Below are positions 1-5,104 of a stretch of 5,834 bases of DNA, piece by piece. Position numbers and translations under genes: made by a program. Under the pieces are notes generated by a model. The model did not search any database. It saw nothing but the letters and a program-made list of their open reading frames with translations, and was not told the DNA's origin. Position 1 is the stretch's first letter; each line of letters starts with the position of its first letter. Source of the stretch: Treponema sp. (GTDB taxonomy: Bacteria; Spirochaetota; Spirochaetia; Treponematales; Breznakiellaceae). The stretch lies in contig JAIROE010000263.1 in NCBI GenBank assembly GCA_031257715.1, positions 1 to 5,834 on the forward strand, written 5' to 3'.

Positions 1-169
1 CATCGAGGACAACGTGATCTTCGGAACGGATTGTTCGGGCGTTTACGATTCCGCCTATGCAAGGGAGATCCTTGAAATGGACAGAGACGCCTTTGACAAT
101 GCCGGCGTGACGCCGGAGCAGCGGAAAAAATATTATTGTAAAAATGTGCTCAGATTTCTGGGGAAATGA
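1..169 (+). CDS. Amidohydrolase-2 family metal-dependent hydrolase, C-terminal fragment
   Basis: This is the last 55 codons of a gene entering from the left edge; the reading frame begins at base 2 and ends at a TGA at 167-169. The visible peptide begins IEDNVIFGTD and ends CKNVLRFLGK. The FGTD motif is typical of the last metal/catalytic strand of PF04909-type TIM-barrel amidohydrolases (COG2159-like), where the Asp is the catalytic acid/base. The tail (GVTPEQRKKYYCKNVLRFLG) matches the family's usual ending, in which a helix leads to an 'N-A-x-R-L-L/F-G' motif; here the Ala is replaced by Val. Members hydrolyse or decarboxylate varied small molecules, so the substrate cannot be named. It has the same orientation as the ABC transporter that follows 160 nt later and may be read through into it. 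It is not a NagA-type N-acetylhexosamine-6-phosphate deacetylase, whose C-terminus looks different. Confidence 0.72.
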   Translation, partial: IEDNVIFGTDCSGVYDSAYAREILEMDRDAFDNAGVTPEQRKKYYCKNVLRFLGK

Positions 170-186
170 ACCCGGAATGAATGGAG

Positions 187-214
187 TTGTTCGATAACCT
201 CAGTTATCGAACAA
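187..214. repeat. Hairpin 1: perfect 12-bp inverted repeat
   Basis: TTGTTCGATAAC (187-198) and GTTATCGAACAA (203-214) are perfect reverse complements around a CTCA loop. With one or two unpaired bases the stem extends outward through GGA (183-185) and TCC (217-219). No T-run follows, so it is not a canonical terminator for the amidohydrolase gene. Confidence 0.85.
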
Positions 215-229
215 ATTCCTTATAAAACA

Positions 230-250
230 GCAAAATGTGGAGCATTTTGC
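230..250. repeat. Hairpin 2: perfect 8-bp inverted repeat
   Basis: GCAAAATG (230-237) and CATTTTGC (243-250) pair perfectly around the loop TGGAG. It sits between hairpins 1 and 3, and its sequence is unrelated to theirs. Confidence 0.8.
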
Positions 251-252
251 AA

Positions 253-309
253 GACTTGTTCGACAAACCGAACCCGATAGGGTTCAGTAAACAGGTTGTC
301 GAACAAGTC
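253..309. repeat. Hairpin 3: 14-bp inverted repeat with nested 6-bp hairpin
   Basis: GACTTGTTCGACAA (253-266) pairs perfectly with TTGTCGAACAAGTC (296-309). With a single bulged A (267) the stem continues by two more pairs (CC 268-269 with GG 294-295). Nested inside, GAACCC (270-275) pairs with GGGTTC (280-285) around GATA. The stem ends only 8 nt before the Shine-Dalgarno sequence of the binding-protein gene. Confidence 0.85.
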
Positions 310-317
310 CAATATTC

Positions 318-324
318 GAGGAGG
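318..324 (+). promoter_or_regulatory. Strong Shine-Dalgarno for the binding-protein gene
   Basis: GAGGAGG lies 5 nt upstream of the ATG at 330. This near-consensus site fixes the start and fits the high expression usual for ABC binding proteins. Confidence 0.85.
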
Positions 325-329
325 AACAG

Positions 330-1613
330 ATGCGTAGAATTGCTGGATTATTGGCGGTATCCCTGGTTTTAACGGCGCTTGTCATGCTGCCCGTTACGGG
401 ATGTTCAAAAAGCGGATCGGAGAGCGGGCAGATAACGCTCCGTTACTGGACTCATCAGAATGTGCCATGGAATGCGAACAACGATGAATTGATTGCCGGA
501 TTTATGGAAGAAAATCCCGGCATTAAAGTCGAACAGGAAGCATTTCCTTATGATGAATTTGAACAGAAGACCCAGACCGCCCTTATATCCAAAACGGGCG
601 GCGCGGACATTTTTGAACTGTGGGGAGGCTGGGTCCTTGATTTTTCTTCCACGGGGGCGCTTGCCCCGGTGCCCGATCAGTTTATCAACGAACTCAAGGC
701 GGACAGCTATGAACCGGTGCTGGCTTCCTTTTTTTACGATGGAAAATATTACGGTGTTCCCATTGAATTCAACGCCGAATACGGCGGCATGCTGGTTTTC
801 AAGCCCTATTTCGATTCCCACAACATCAAATACCCCGCCACCTGGGACGAGGCTATCGATATTGCCAGGAAGAACGCGGTTACGAAGAACGGCGTCATGG
901 AATTGCGGGGCTTTGATTATATCGGATCGGACACCCTCATTTTCACCTATCTTTCCATGATCCTTTCCAAAGGGGGAACTTACCTTGAAAACGACGGCCA
1001 CCGTTTTAATTTTAATACCCCCATCGCAAGGGACGCGCTGCAGAAACTGCGGGATTATATTCTGGTTGATAAAATAACCTCGATTGATGCGTTCCTCGGA
1101 ACGAATCCCGGCGTTGATTATTATGTCTTCATGGGTGAATCCCTGATGGCGCCGCGGGGCATGTGGACCATCCCGACGGGCAAGGAAATGTTCGACGCCG
1201 ATCTGGGTGTCGATTTTGATTACATTCCTTCGCCTTTCTACGGGCCGGAGAAGAAATGGGCCGCGGAAACCGGGTGGGGCTTTGTCGTAAACGGCAGTAC
1301 CGCTCATCCCGATGAAGCGTGGAAATTTGTCGAATACTGCCTCAGGCCCGAAAACATTCTCAAGAATGTTGTTGCCCGAGGCAATATTCCGCCCCGCAAG
1401 TCGGTTGCAAGGGACCCCGCCTATCTTGCGGCCATACCTTATGCAAAGCCTGTTGTCGATGTGCTTGACGGCGCGTCCTATATCGGCTATATCAATACCG
1501 ACGTCATGAAGGAAGAAATGAACAATGCTTTCATTGACATGATTCAGAACGGTGTTTCTGTAGAGGCCACTCTGCAAAGATTTACTGACAACCTGAACGC
1601 ACGGGCAAAATAG
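330..1613 (+). CDS. ABC transporter sugar-binding lipoprotein (family 1 solute-binding protein)
   Basis: This 427-residue protein is the substrate-capturing component of a CUT1-type carbohydrate ABC importer, anchored as a lipoprotein outside the inner membrane. Residues 1-24 form a lipoprotein signal peptide: MRR, a hydrophobic core, then the lipobox VTGC with the lipidated Cys at 25. A SKSGSESG linker follows. The mature part opens with ITLRYWTHQ and continues with LIAGFMEENPGIKVEQEAFPY, the classic first strand and helix of the family. Near the C-terminus GWGFVVNGS (about 315-323) and HPDEAWKFVEYC (about 326-337) are the standard family 1 motifs. Length is typical. The start is supported by GAGGAGG 5 nt upstream. 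It is the first gene of a three-gene transporter operon. Sugar specificity cannot be read from sequence; the nearby agaS and gatY-type genes hint at an amino sugar or galactose-series substrate. Confidence 0.93.
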   Translation: MRRIAGLLAVSLVLTALVMLPVTGCSKSGSESGQITLRYWTHQNVPWNANNDELIAGFMEENPGIKVEQEAFPYDEFEQKTQTALISKTGGADIFELWGGWVLDFSSTGALAPVPDQFINELKADSYEPVLASFFYDGKYYGVPIEFNAEYGGMLVFKPYFDSHNIKYPATWDEAIDIARKNAVTKNGVMELRGFDYIGSDTLIFTYLSMILSKGGTYLENDGHRFNFNTPIARDALQKLRDYILVDKITSIDAFLGTNPGVDYYVFMGESLMAPRGMWTIPTGKEMFDADLGVDFDYIPSPFYGPEKKWAAETGWGFVVNGSTAHPDEAWKFVEYCLRPENILKNVVARGNIPPRKSVARDPAYLAAIPYAKPVVDVLDGASYIGYINTDVMKEEMNNAFIDMIQNGVSVEATLQRFTDNLNARAK

Positions 1614-1615
1614 GG

Positions 1616-1648
1616 GGAGGCCGGGGGAAAGCGCCTGTTTTCCCCCGG
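1616..1648 (+). promoter_or_regulatory. Intercistronic hairpin between Shine-Dalgarno and permease start
   Basis: CCGGGGGAAA (1621-1630) and TTTCCCCCGG (1639-1648) are perfect 10-bp complements with an 8-nt loop. GGAGG (1616-1620) abuts the 5' base of the stem and is 35 nt from the ATG at 1656, too far for ordinary use. If the stem forms, only 7 nt (1649-1655) remain between its 3' base and the ATG, so GGAGG would be placed at near-ideal distance. The only close alternative is a weak GGA (1647-1649) that is mostly buried in the stem. No T-run follows, so this is not a standard terminator. It may also protect the upstream binding-protein message from decay, as intercistronic hairpins do in malE-malF-like operons. 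Confidence 0.6.
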
Positions 1649-1655
1649 AAATCAA

Positions 1656-2534
1656 ATGAAAAACACCAAATTTGTCATTGCGGTGCTGACCCCGGTTTTT
1701 CTGTGCATGTTTACCTTTCAGATACTTCCCATTTTTCTTGGATTCGGCATTTCCTTTTTTAATTACAGCCCTCTTAACGCCGGGAATGAATTTATAGGTT
1801 TGTCCAATTTCGCCAAACTCGTTTCGGATCCGGTTTTTCATATCGCCCTTAAAAACACCCTTTATTTTGTCCTGGCGGCCGTTTCCATAAATATCATGCT
1901 TACCCTGACCATTGCGCAGATTATAAGTTCTTTCCGTTACAATAAAATACGCTCAATTTTCAGAGTAATATTCTTTATGCCCTGCGTCGCCCCGCTGGCC
2001 GCTTCCAGTTTTGTCTGGGCGCGGATGTACGAGAAACGTTTCGGTTTTATCAACATAATGCTGGATCGCTGGTTCGGCGTTGCCCCCCGCGCATGGCTTG
2101 GGGAGGCGGCAACCATGATGCCGTCCATTATTCTGTTCACCCTCTGGGCAGATATAGGCTACAACATCATCATATTCTGTGCCGGCATAGAAGGCATTCC
2201 CCCCGATTTCCATGAGGCCGCAGTCATTGACGGTGCGGGTCCCCTGCGGCGCTTTTTCAAGATCACCCTTCCCCTTCTTGGCAGGACTACTTGTTTTGTT
2301 GTTGCCATGACGCTGATTTCCCATTTCCAGATGTTTGCCCAGTTTGAGGTTATGCTGCCTGGACACGGCGGGCCGAACAACATGGGAATGGTGCTTACCC
2401 TGGATATTTACAAGACCGCCTTTGTGTACAAGGATCTCGGTTATGCGTCGGCGATTTCCATTGTGTTGTTCATTGTAATAATGATCTTTACCATGGTATC
2501 GCAGCGGCTCAACCGGGTTGACTGGGGGTATTAG
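1656..2534 (+). CDS. Sugar ABC transporter permease, MalF/UgpA-like (first)
   Basis: This 292-residue inner-membrane protein forms half of the transmembrane channel of the sugar importer. Six hydrophobic segments are apparent, at roughly residues 6-35, 68-92, 103-123, 155-178, 211-232 and 262-284. The cytoplasmic EAA loop that docks onto the ATPase is clear at about 187-206 (EAAVIDGAGPLRRFFKITLP), including the conserved Gly at 193. NEFIGLSNF near 44-52 and the GGPNN motif near 238-242 are typical of the MalF/UgpA branch of CUT1 permeases; the usual Thr before GGP is replaced by Gly-His. Length matches the UgpA-type (about 290), without the large periplasmic insert of MalF. It lies 42 nt after the binding-protein gene, separated by a strong hairpin, and its stop codon abuts the next start. 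Confidence 0.93.
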   Translation: MKNTKFVIAVLTPVFLCMFTFQILPIFLGFGISFFNYSPLNAGNEFIGLSNFAKLVSDPVFHIALKNTLYFVLAAVSINIMLTLTIAQIISSFRYNKIRSIFRVIFFMPCVAPLAASSFVWARMYEKRFGFINIMLDRWFGVAPRAWLGEAATMMPSIILFTLWADIGYNIIIFCAGIEGIPPDFHEAAVIDGAGPLRRFFKITLPLLGRTTCFVVAMTLISHFQMFAQFEVMLPGHGGPNNMGMVLTLDIYKTAFVYKDLGYASAISIVLFIVIMIFTMVSQRLNRVDWGY

Positions 2535-3365
2535 ATGCTGAAGAAGAAATTTTCCCCGGGTACGGTGTTCCTTGTGGTTTTCGGCGCGATTGTTCTTTTC
2601 ATTATCCTGATGCCTTATATATGGATGCTGTCCCTTTCCTTCAAAAGAACACCGGAGATCATGAGAGCCCCCGAGAAAATTTTCCCCGTAAAATGGACCT
2701 ATGCAAACTATGTTACCGTCTTTACCAGAACCCCGTTTTTTTACTGGTTCAGAAACAGTGTTGTCGTTACCGCATCCCTTACTTTCATCGTGCTCTTCAC
2801 GAGTTCCATCACGGGTTTTGTGTTCGCCAAATATAAATTCCCCGGCCGTACCGTGCTGTTCTGGATCATTTTGGGTTCCATGATGGTGCCCTTTCAGACT
2901 ACCATGATCCCCAATTTCCTCATCGTGAACGCCGTCGGGCTTTACAACACCCTTCTTGCCCTCATTGTTCCGATGATGATGTCGGGCTTCGGGATTTTCC
3001 TTTGCAGGCAGTTTTGCGAAAACATACCGGACAGCCTGTGGGAAGCGGCTCTCATAGACGGCGCATCGGATTTGTCCATTTACCTGCGAATCATGGTTCC
3101 CCTGCTCCGTCCCTGCCTTGCAGCCTTGGGGATCTTTACATTTTTGGCCAGTTGGAATGAATTCCTGCAGGCCCTCATCATGCTGGAAAGCGTCAGGAAC
3201 ATGACGCTCCCCATCGCCCTTTCGTATTTTACCAACGGCGCGCACAATGTTGACATAGGGGCCTGCATGGCGGCGGCGGCGCTCATCATGACCCCGGTGA
3301 CCATTGTGTTTCTTGCTTTCCAGAAACATTTCATCAAGGGCGCCGCCATTTCCGGTTTGAAATGA
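2535..3365 (+). CDS. Sugar ABC transporter permease, MalG/UgpE-like (second)
   Basis: This 276-residue protein is the second channel subunit of the importer. Hydrophobic segments lie at roughly 11-33, 73-97, 106-128, 137-158, 194-216 and 246-265. The EAA loop is at about 170-189 (EAALIDGASDLSIYLRIMVP). FLASWNEFLQALIML (203-217) and the C-terminal QKHFIKGAAISGLK are hallmark MalG/UgpE sequences. The ATG directly follows the TAG of the first permease with no intervening base, and a GGGGG tract at 2524-2528 supplies the ribosome site, so the two are probably translationally coupled and made in equal amounts. No ATP-binding gene follows: the next gene is a regulator on the opposite strand. An unlinked MsmK/UgpC-type ATPase is therefore inferred. 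Confidence 0.94.
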   Translation: MLKKKFSPGTVFLVVFGAIVLFIILMPYIWMLSLSFKRTPEIMRAPEKIFPVKWTYANYVTVFTRTPFFYWFRNSVVVTASLTFIVLFTSSITGFVFAKYKFPGRTVLFWIILGSMMVPFQTTMIPNFLIVNAVGLYNTLLALIVPMMMSGFGIFLCRQFCENIPDSLWEAALIDGASDLSIYLRIMVPLLRPCLAALGIFTFLASWNEFLQALIMLESVRNMTLPIALSYFTNGAHNVDIGACMAAAALIMTPVTIVFLAFQKHFIKGAAISGLK

Positions 3366-3400
3366 ACAGGGTTGTCAAGTCCAATGAAGCCAGGGGGGTT

Positions 3401-4138
3401 TTAACTTTTCATTTCCACTGTGTAGGTAAAAAAATCGCCCCTGACTATGGAGACGCAGTATTCAATTATCCGCGCGTCGTCATAGGTAGTCCGTTCCAGG
3501 TGAATGGCCGGGACGCCGGCCCTGAGGCCCATTTTTTTTGCCTCGTTTTTTTGTATTGCCGTAGCGCGGAATTTTTCGATGATACGCTGGGGGTAGACGC
3601 CGAAATTCCGCATGCTTTTGTAGAGGCCGTTTTTGTCAATATCCTCCCTGCTGATTTTGGGGCATACATTCTGGGGGATATAGGAGGTTTCCACCGTATA
3701 CGCCGTCCCGTCCACGCTGCGGAGCCGTTCGAGCCTGAAGGCGCGGCCGCCTTCCATGCCGAGTTTTTTCGCGGTTTCATCATCGGGGGTAATGATGTCA
3801 AAGGAAAGAACATCGGCCTGTTCTTTTTTCCCCCATTTTTTCAGTTCTTCGCTGAAAGAGTAAAATTTTGAAAGTTTTTGCTCAAAGGATGTGTTGGTGA
3901 TGAAGGTACCCCTGCCCTGAAAGCGTTCCAGACGGCCCGAATGGACAAGCTCTTCAATTGCCTTGCGGACCGTAATGCGGCTCAGGCCGTAGGCGGCGCA
4001 AAGCTCCGATTCCGAAGGAATTTTCTGCCCCGGTTTCCATTCTCCCGTTTGTATTTTTTTAAGGAGTTTTTCCTTGAGCTGATAATAAAGGGAGATGGGA
4101 ATGGTTCTGTTAAAGCCGGTTTCACTGTTATCAATCAT
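3401..4138 (-). CDS. GntR/HutC-family transcriptional regulator with UTRA domain
   Basis: This 245-residue DNA-binding regulator probably represses the adjacent sugar genes until a phosphorylated sugar binds. The N-terminus has IPISLYYQLKEKLLKKIQTGEW (13-34), then the winged helix-turn-helix with PSESELCAAYGLSRITVRKA (41-60) and the wing RFQGRGTFI (72-80). Residues about 95-240 form a UTRA ligand-binding domain, ending with LERTTYDDARIIEYC and VRGDFFTY. Length is normal for HutC/NagR/DasR relatives. The ATG at 4138 is chosen because the conserved region begins 12 residues later; a TTG at 4180 would add 14 unconserved residues inside the palindromic control region. No Shine-Dalgarno precedes either start. 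It converges on the transporter operon (35-nt gap, no terminator seen) and diverges from the aldolase gene, as local sugar regulators often do. The exact effector is unknown; amino-sugar phosphates are the family's common ligands. Confidence 0.9.
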   Translation of the reverse strand: MIDNSETGFNRTIPISLYYQLKEKLLKKIQTGEWKPGQKIPSESELCAAYGLSRITVRKAIEELVHSGRLERFQGRGTFITNTSFEQKLSKFYSFSEELKKWGKKEQADVLSFDIITPDDETAKKLGMEGGRAFRLERLRSVDGTAYTVETSYIPQNVCPKISREDIDKNGLYKSMRNFGVYPQRIIEKFRATAIQKNEAKKMGLRAGVPAIHLERTTYDDARIIEYCVSIVRGDFFTYTVEMKS

Positions 4139-4165
4139 GACGATATTATAACATGATAATATAAT
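4137..4165 (+). promoter_or_regulatory. Putative sigma70-type promoter for the aldolase gene
   Basis: A perfect -10 TATAAT (4160-4165) has the hexamer ATGACG (4137-4142) 17 bp upstream, which matches four core bases of TTGACA. Transcription would begin near 4172, giving a leader of about 20 nt that contains the Shine-Dalgarno AGAGG (4182-4186). The -35 overlaps the start codon of the divergent regulator and the -10 sits in the operator palindrome. AT-richness makes chance TATAAT matches likely, so confidence is moderate. Confidence 0.5.
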
Positions 4166-4171
4166 ATTATC
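4143..4171. promoter_or_regulatory. Divergent operator: two overlapping AT-rich palindromes
   Basis: GATAATAT-A-ATATTATC (4155-4171) is a perfect 17-bp palindrome. Overlapping it, ATATTAT (4143-4149) and ATAATAT (4156-4162) form a second dyad with a 6-bp spacer. The site lies between the divergent regulator and aldolase genes and covers the proposed -10 of the aldolase promoter. That is the expected position for autorepression and repression by the GntR-type protein. Binding itself is inferred from position and symmetry. Confidence 0.62.
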
Positions 4172-4180
4172 TTTATTCAA
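4153..4180 (-). promoter_or_regulatory. Putative promoter for the GntR-type regulator
   Basis: On the - strand, TTGAAT (4180-4175) and TATCAT (4158-4153) are separated by 16 bp and match the -35 and -10 consensus at 4/6 and 5/6. A start about 7 nt downstream would leave a leader of only about 8 nt before the ATG at 4138. A second -10-like TATAAT (4150-4145) would give an essentially leaderless message but lacks a good -35. Confidence 0.4.
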
Positions 4181-4191
4181 GAGAGGAAATT

Positions 4192-5064
4192 ATGCCCCTT
4201 ACGACCACGAAGGATATGCTGCTTGCGGCCCGGGAAGGACATTGGGCGGTCGGCGCCTTTAATGCGGAAAATATGGAGATGATCCAGGCGATCATTCTTG
4301 CCGCGGAGGATCTTTTTGCCCCCGTCATCATACAAACGACGCCAGGTACCCTTGCCTATGGAAGCCTTGATCTCTATTATGCGAACACCGCCGCCCTTGC
4401 CGCCTCGGCGCGGGTTCCGGTTGCCATACATCTTGATCACGGGAATACCCTTGCCCTTGCGGCACAGGCCCTGCGCGCCGGTTATACCTCAATCATGATA
4501 GACGGATCGCAGAAGGGACTGGATGAAAACATCGCCGTCACGAGGGCGGTTGTGGAAATATGCGGGCCTTCAGGTGTCCCTGTGGAAGGCGAACTGGGAA
4601 GGGTAGGCGGCAAGGAAGACGATCTTCAGGGGGAAGCGGGCTACACCGATCCCGGCGAGGCGGCGCGCTTTACGGAAGAAACCGGCGTGTCTTCCCTCGC
4701 GGTAGGGGTCGGAACCGCCCACGGCGTATACAGGACGGCGCCGGCGCTCAATACGGAGTTGATAGGCACGCTCAAAAAAATCATTTCGGTTCCCATGGTG
4801 CTCCACGGGGCGTCGGGACTTTCCCCCGGTGCGGTCCGTGACTGCGTAAGCCGGGGGATCTGCAAGGTGAATTTTGCCACGGAACTCCGTATTGCCTATA
4901 CCGGTGCTGTGAAGGAATACCTTGAAAAAAATCCCGGAACCATCGATCCCAAAAAATACGGACAGCCCGCGCGGGACGCGGTCCGCCGTTTGACATCCGA
5001 CAGGATGAAAGTATGCGGCTGCGACGGCAGGGCCGGGGATATTGACAGGGCCTCTTCAAAGTGA
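4192..5064 (+). CDS. gatY: Class II aldolase, GatY/KbaY tagatose-bisphosphate aldolase type
   Basis: This 290-residue cytoplasmic zinc aldolase is expected to cleave a ketose 1,6-bisphosphate, probably tagatose 1,6-bisphosphate, to dihydroxyacetone phosphate and glyceraldehyde 3-phosphate. The catalytic Asp82 and zinc ligand His83 are in HLDHG (80-84). EGELG (132-136) carries the conserved Glu134, followed by GGKEDD (139-144). Zinc ligands His177 (GTAHGVY) and His205 (LHGASGL) are present, and KVNFATELR (225-233) supplies phosphate-binding Asn and Thr. The start (STK/TTKDML-like), the APVII..TPGT segment and the CGCDGRA end resemble E. coli GatY/KbaY closely, more than FbaA, and the length fits (284-290). 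AGAGG lies 5 nt before the ATG. The agaS-like neighbour supports a tagatose/galactosamine route. Fructose-bisphosphate specificity cannot be excluded by sequence alone. Confidence 0.9.
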   Translation: MPLTTTKDMLLAAREGHWAVGAFNAENMEMIQAIILAAEDLFAPVIIQTTPGTLAYGSLDLYYANTAALAASARVPVAIHLDHGNTLALAAQALRAGYTSIMIDGSQKGLDENIAVTRAVVEICGPSGVPVEGELGRVGGKEDDLQGEAGYTDPGEAARFTEETGVSSLAVGVGTAHGVYRTAPALNTELIGTLKKIISVPMVLHGASGLSPGAVRDCVSRGICKVNFATELRIAYTGAVKEYLEKNPGTIDPKKYGQPARDAVRRLTSDRMKVCGCDGRAGDIDRASSK

Positions 5065-5087
5065 TAATGTTGTTATAATGATATTAT
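5064..5087. promoter_or_regulatory. Second AT-rich regulatory site before agaS, related to the divergent operator
   Basis: ATAATGTTGTTATAAT (5064-5079) is, in reverse complement, a 13-of-16 match to 4145-4160 in the divergent operator; both contain TGTTATAAT. ATAAT-GAT-ATTAT (5075-5087) adds a short dyad. It begins within the aldolase stop codon and fills the gap before agaS. TTGACA (5042-5047) with GATAAT (5063-5068) at 15-bp spacing is a possible internal promoter, though the spacing is short. Confidence 0.45.
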
Positions 5088-5104
5088 GTATTTAGGGGCC
5101 TACA

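Larger units (their letters stand above)
183..310. repeat. 128-bp palindromic block with terminal inverted repeats (REP/MITE-like)
   Basis: The block starts with GGAGTTGTTCGA (183-194) and ends with TCGAACAAGTCC (299-310); these are inverted copies matching at 11 of 12 positions. The octamer TTGTTCGA occurs four times in alternating orientation (187-194 +, 207-214 -, 256-263 +, 299-306 -). Three separate hairpins lie inside. The trinucleotide AAT flanks both ends (180-182 and 311-313), which could be a short target duplication or chance. It fills nearly all of the 160-nt gap between the amidohydrolase and binding-protein genes, and no ORF or clear promoter was seen there. A dispersed non-autonomous repeat is the likeliest reading; a structured mRNA leader is the alternative. 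Confidence 0.6.

Noticed and set aside
253..310. Hairpin 3 as a rho-independent terminator of the upstream gene
   Set aside because: The stem is strong but no T-run follows on either strand, and it ends 8 nt before a ribosome binding site.
183..310. CRISPR array or riboswitch in the first intergenic region
   Set aside because: The repeats alternate in orientation and have no regular spacers, unlike CRISPR. I could not match the folds to any known riboswitch consensus.
405..1841. Long antisense open frame of 478 codons opposite the binding-protein gene
   Set aside because: Its translation is rich in Arg, His, Gly and Lys with no recognisable domain, and it lies opposite a clear family 1 binding protein and the start of a permease. 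It is explained by codon bias of the sense genes.
1953..3329. Long antisense open frame of 458 codons opposite both permeases
   Set aside because: Its composition is low-complexity-like (His, Lys, Gly, Arg), it has no domain, and the opposite strand encodes two unmistakable permeases. It is a shadow frame.
3366..3400. Bidirectional terminator between the convergent permease and regulator genes
   Set aside because: The 35-nt gap shows no stable inverted repeat with a T-run on either strand.
3362..3871. 169-codon + strand frame starting at the end of the second permease
   Set aside because: It is antisense to the GntR/UTRA regulator, whose domains are clear over the same bases. Its start overlaps the permease stop only by chance.
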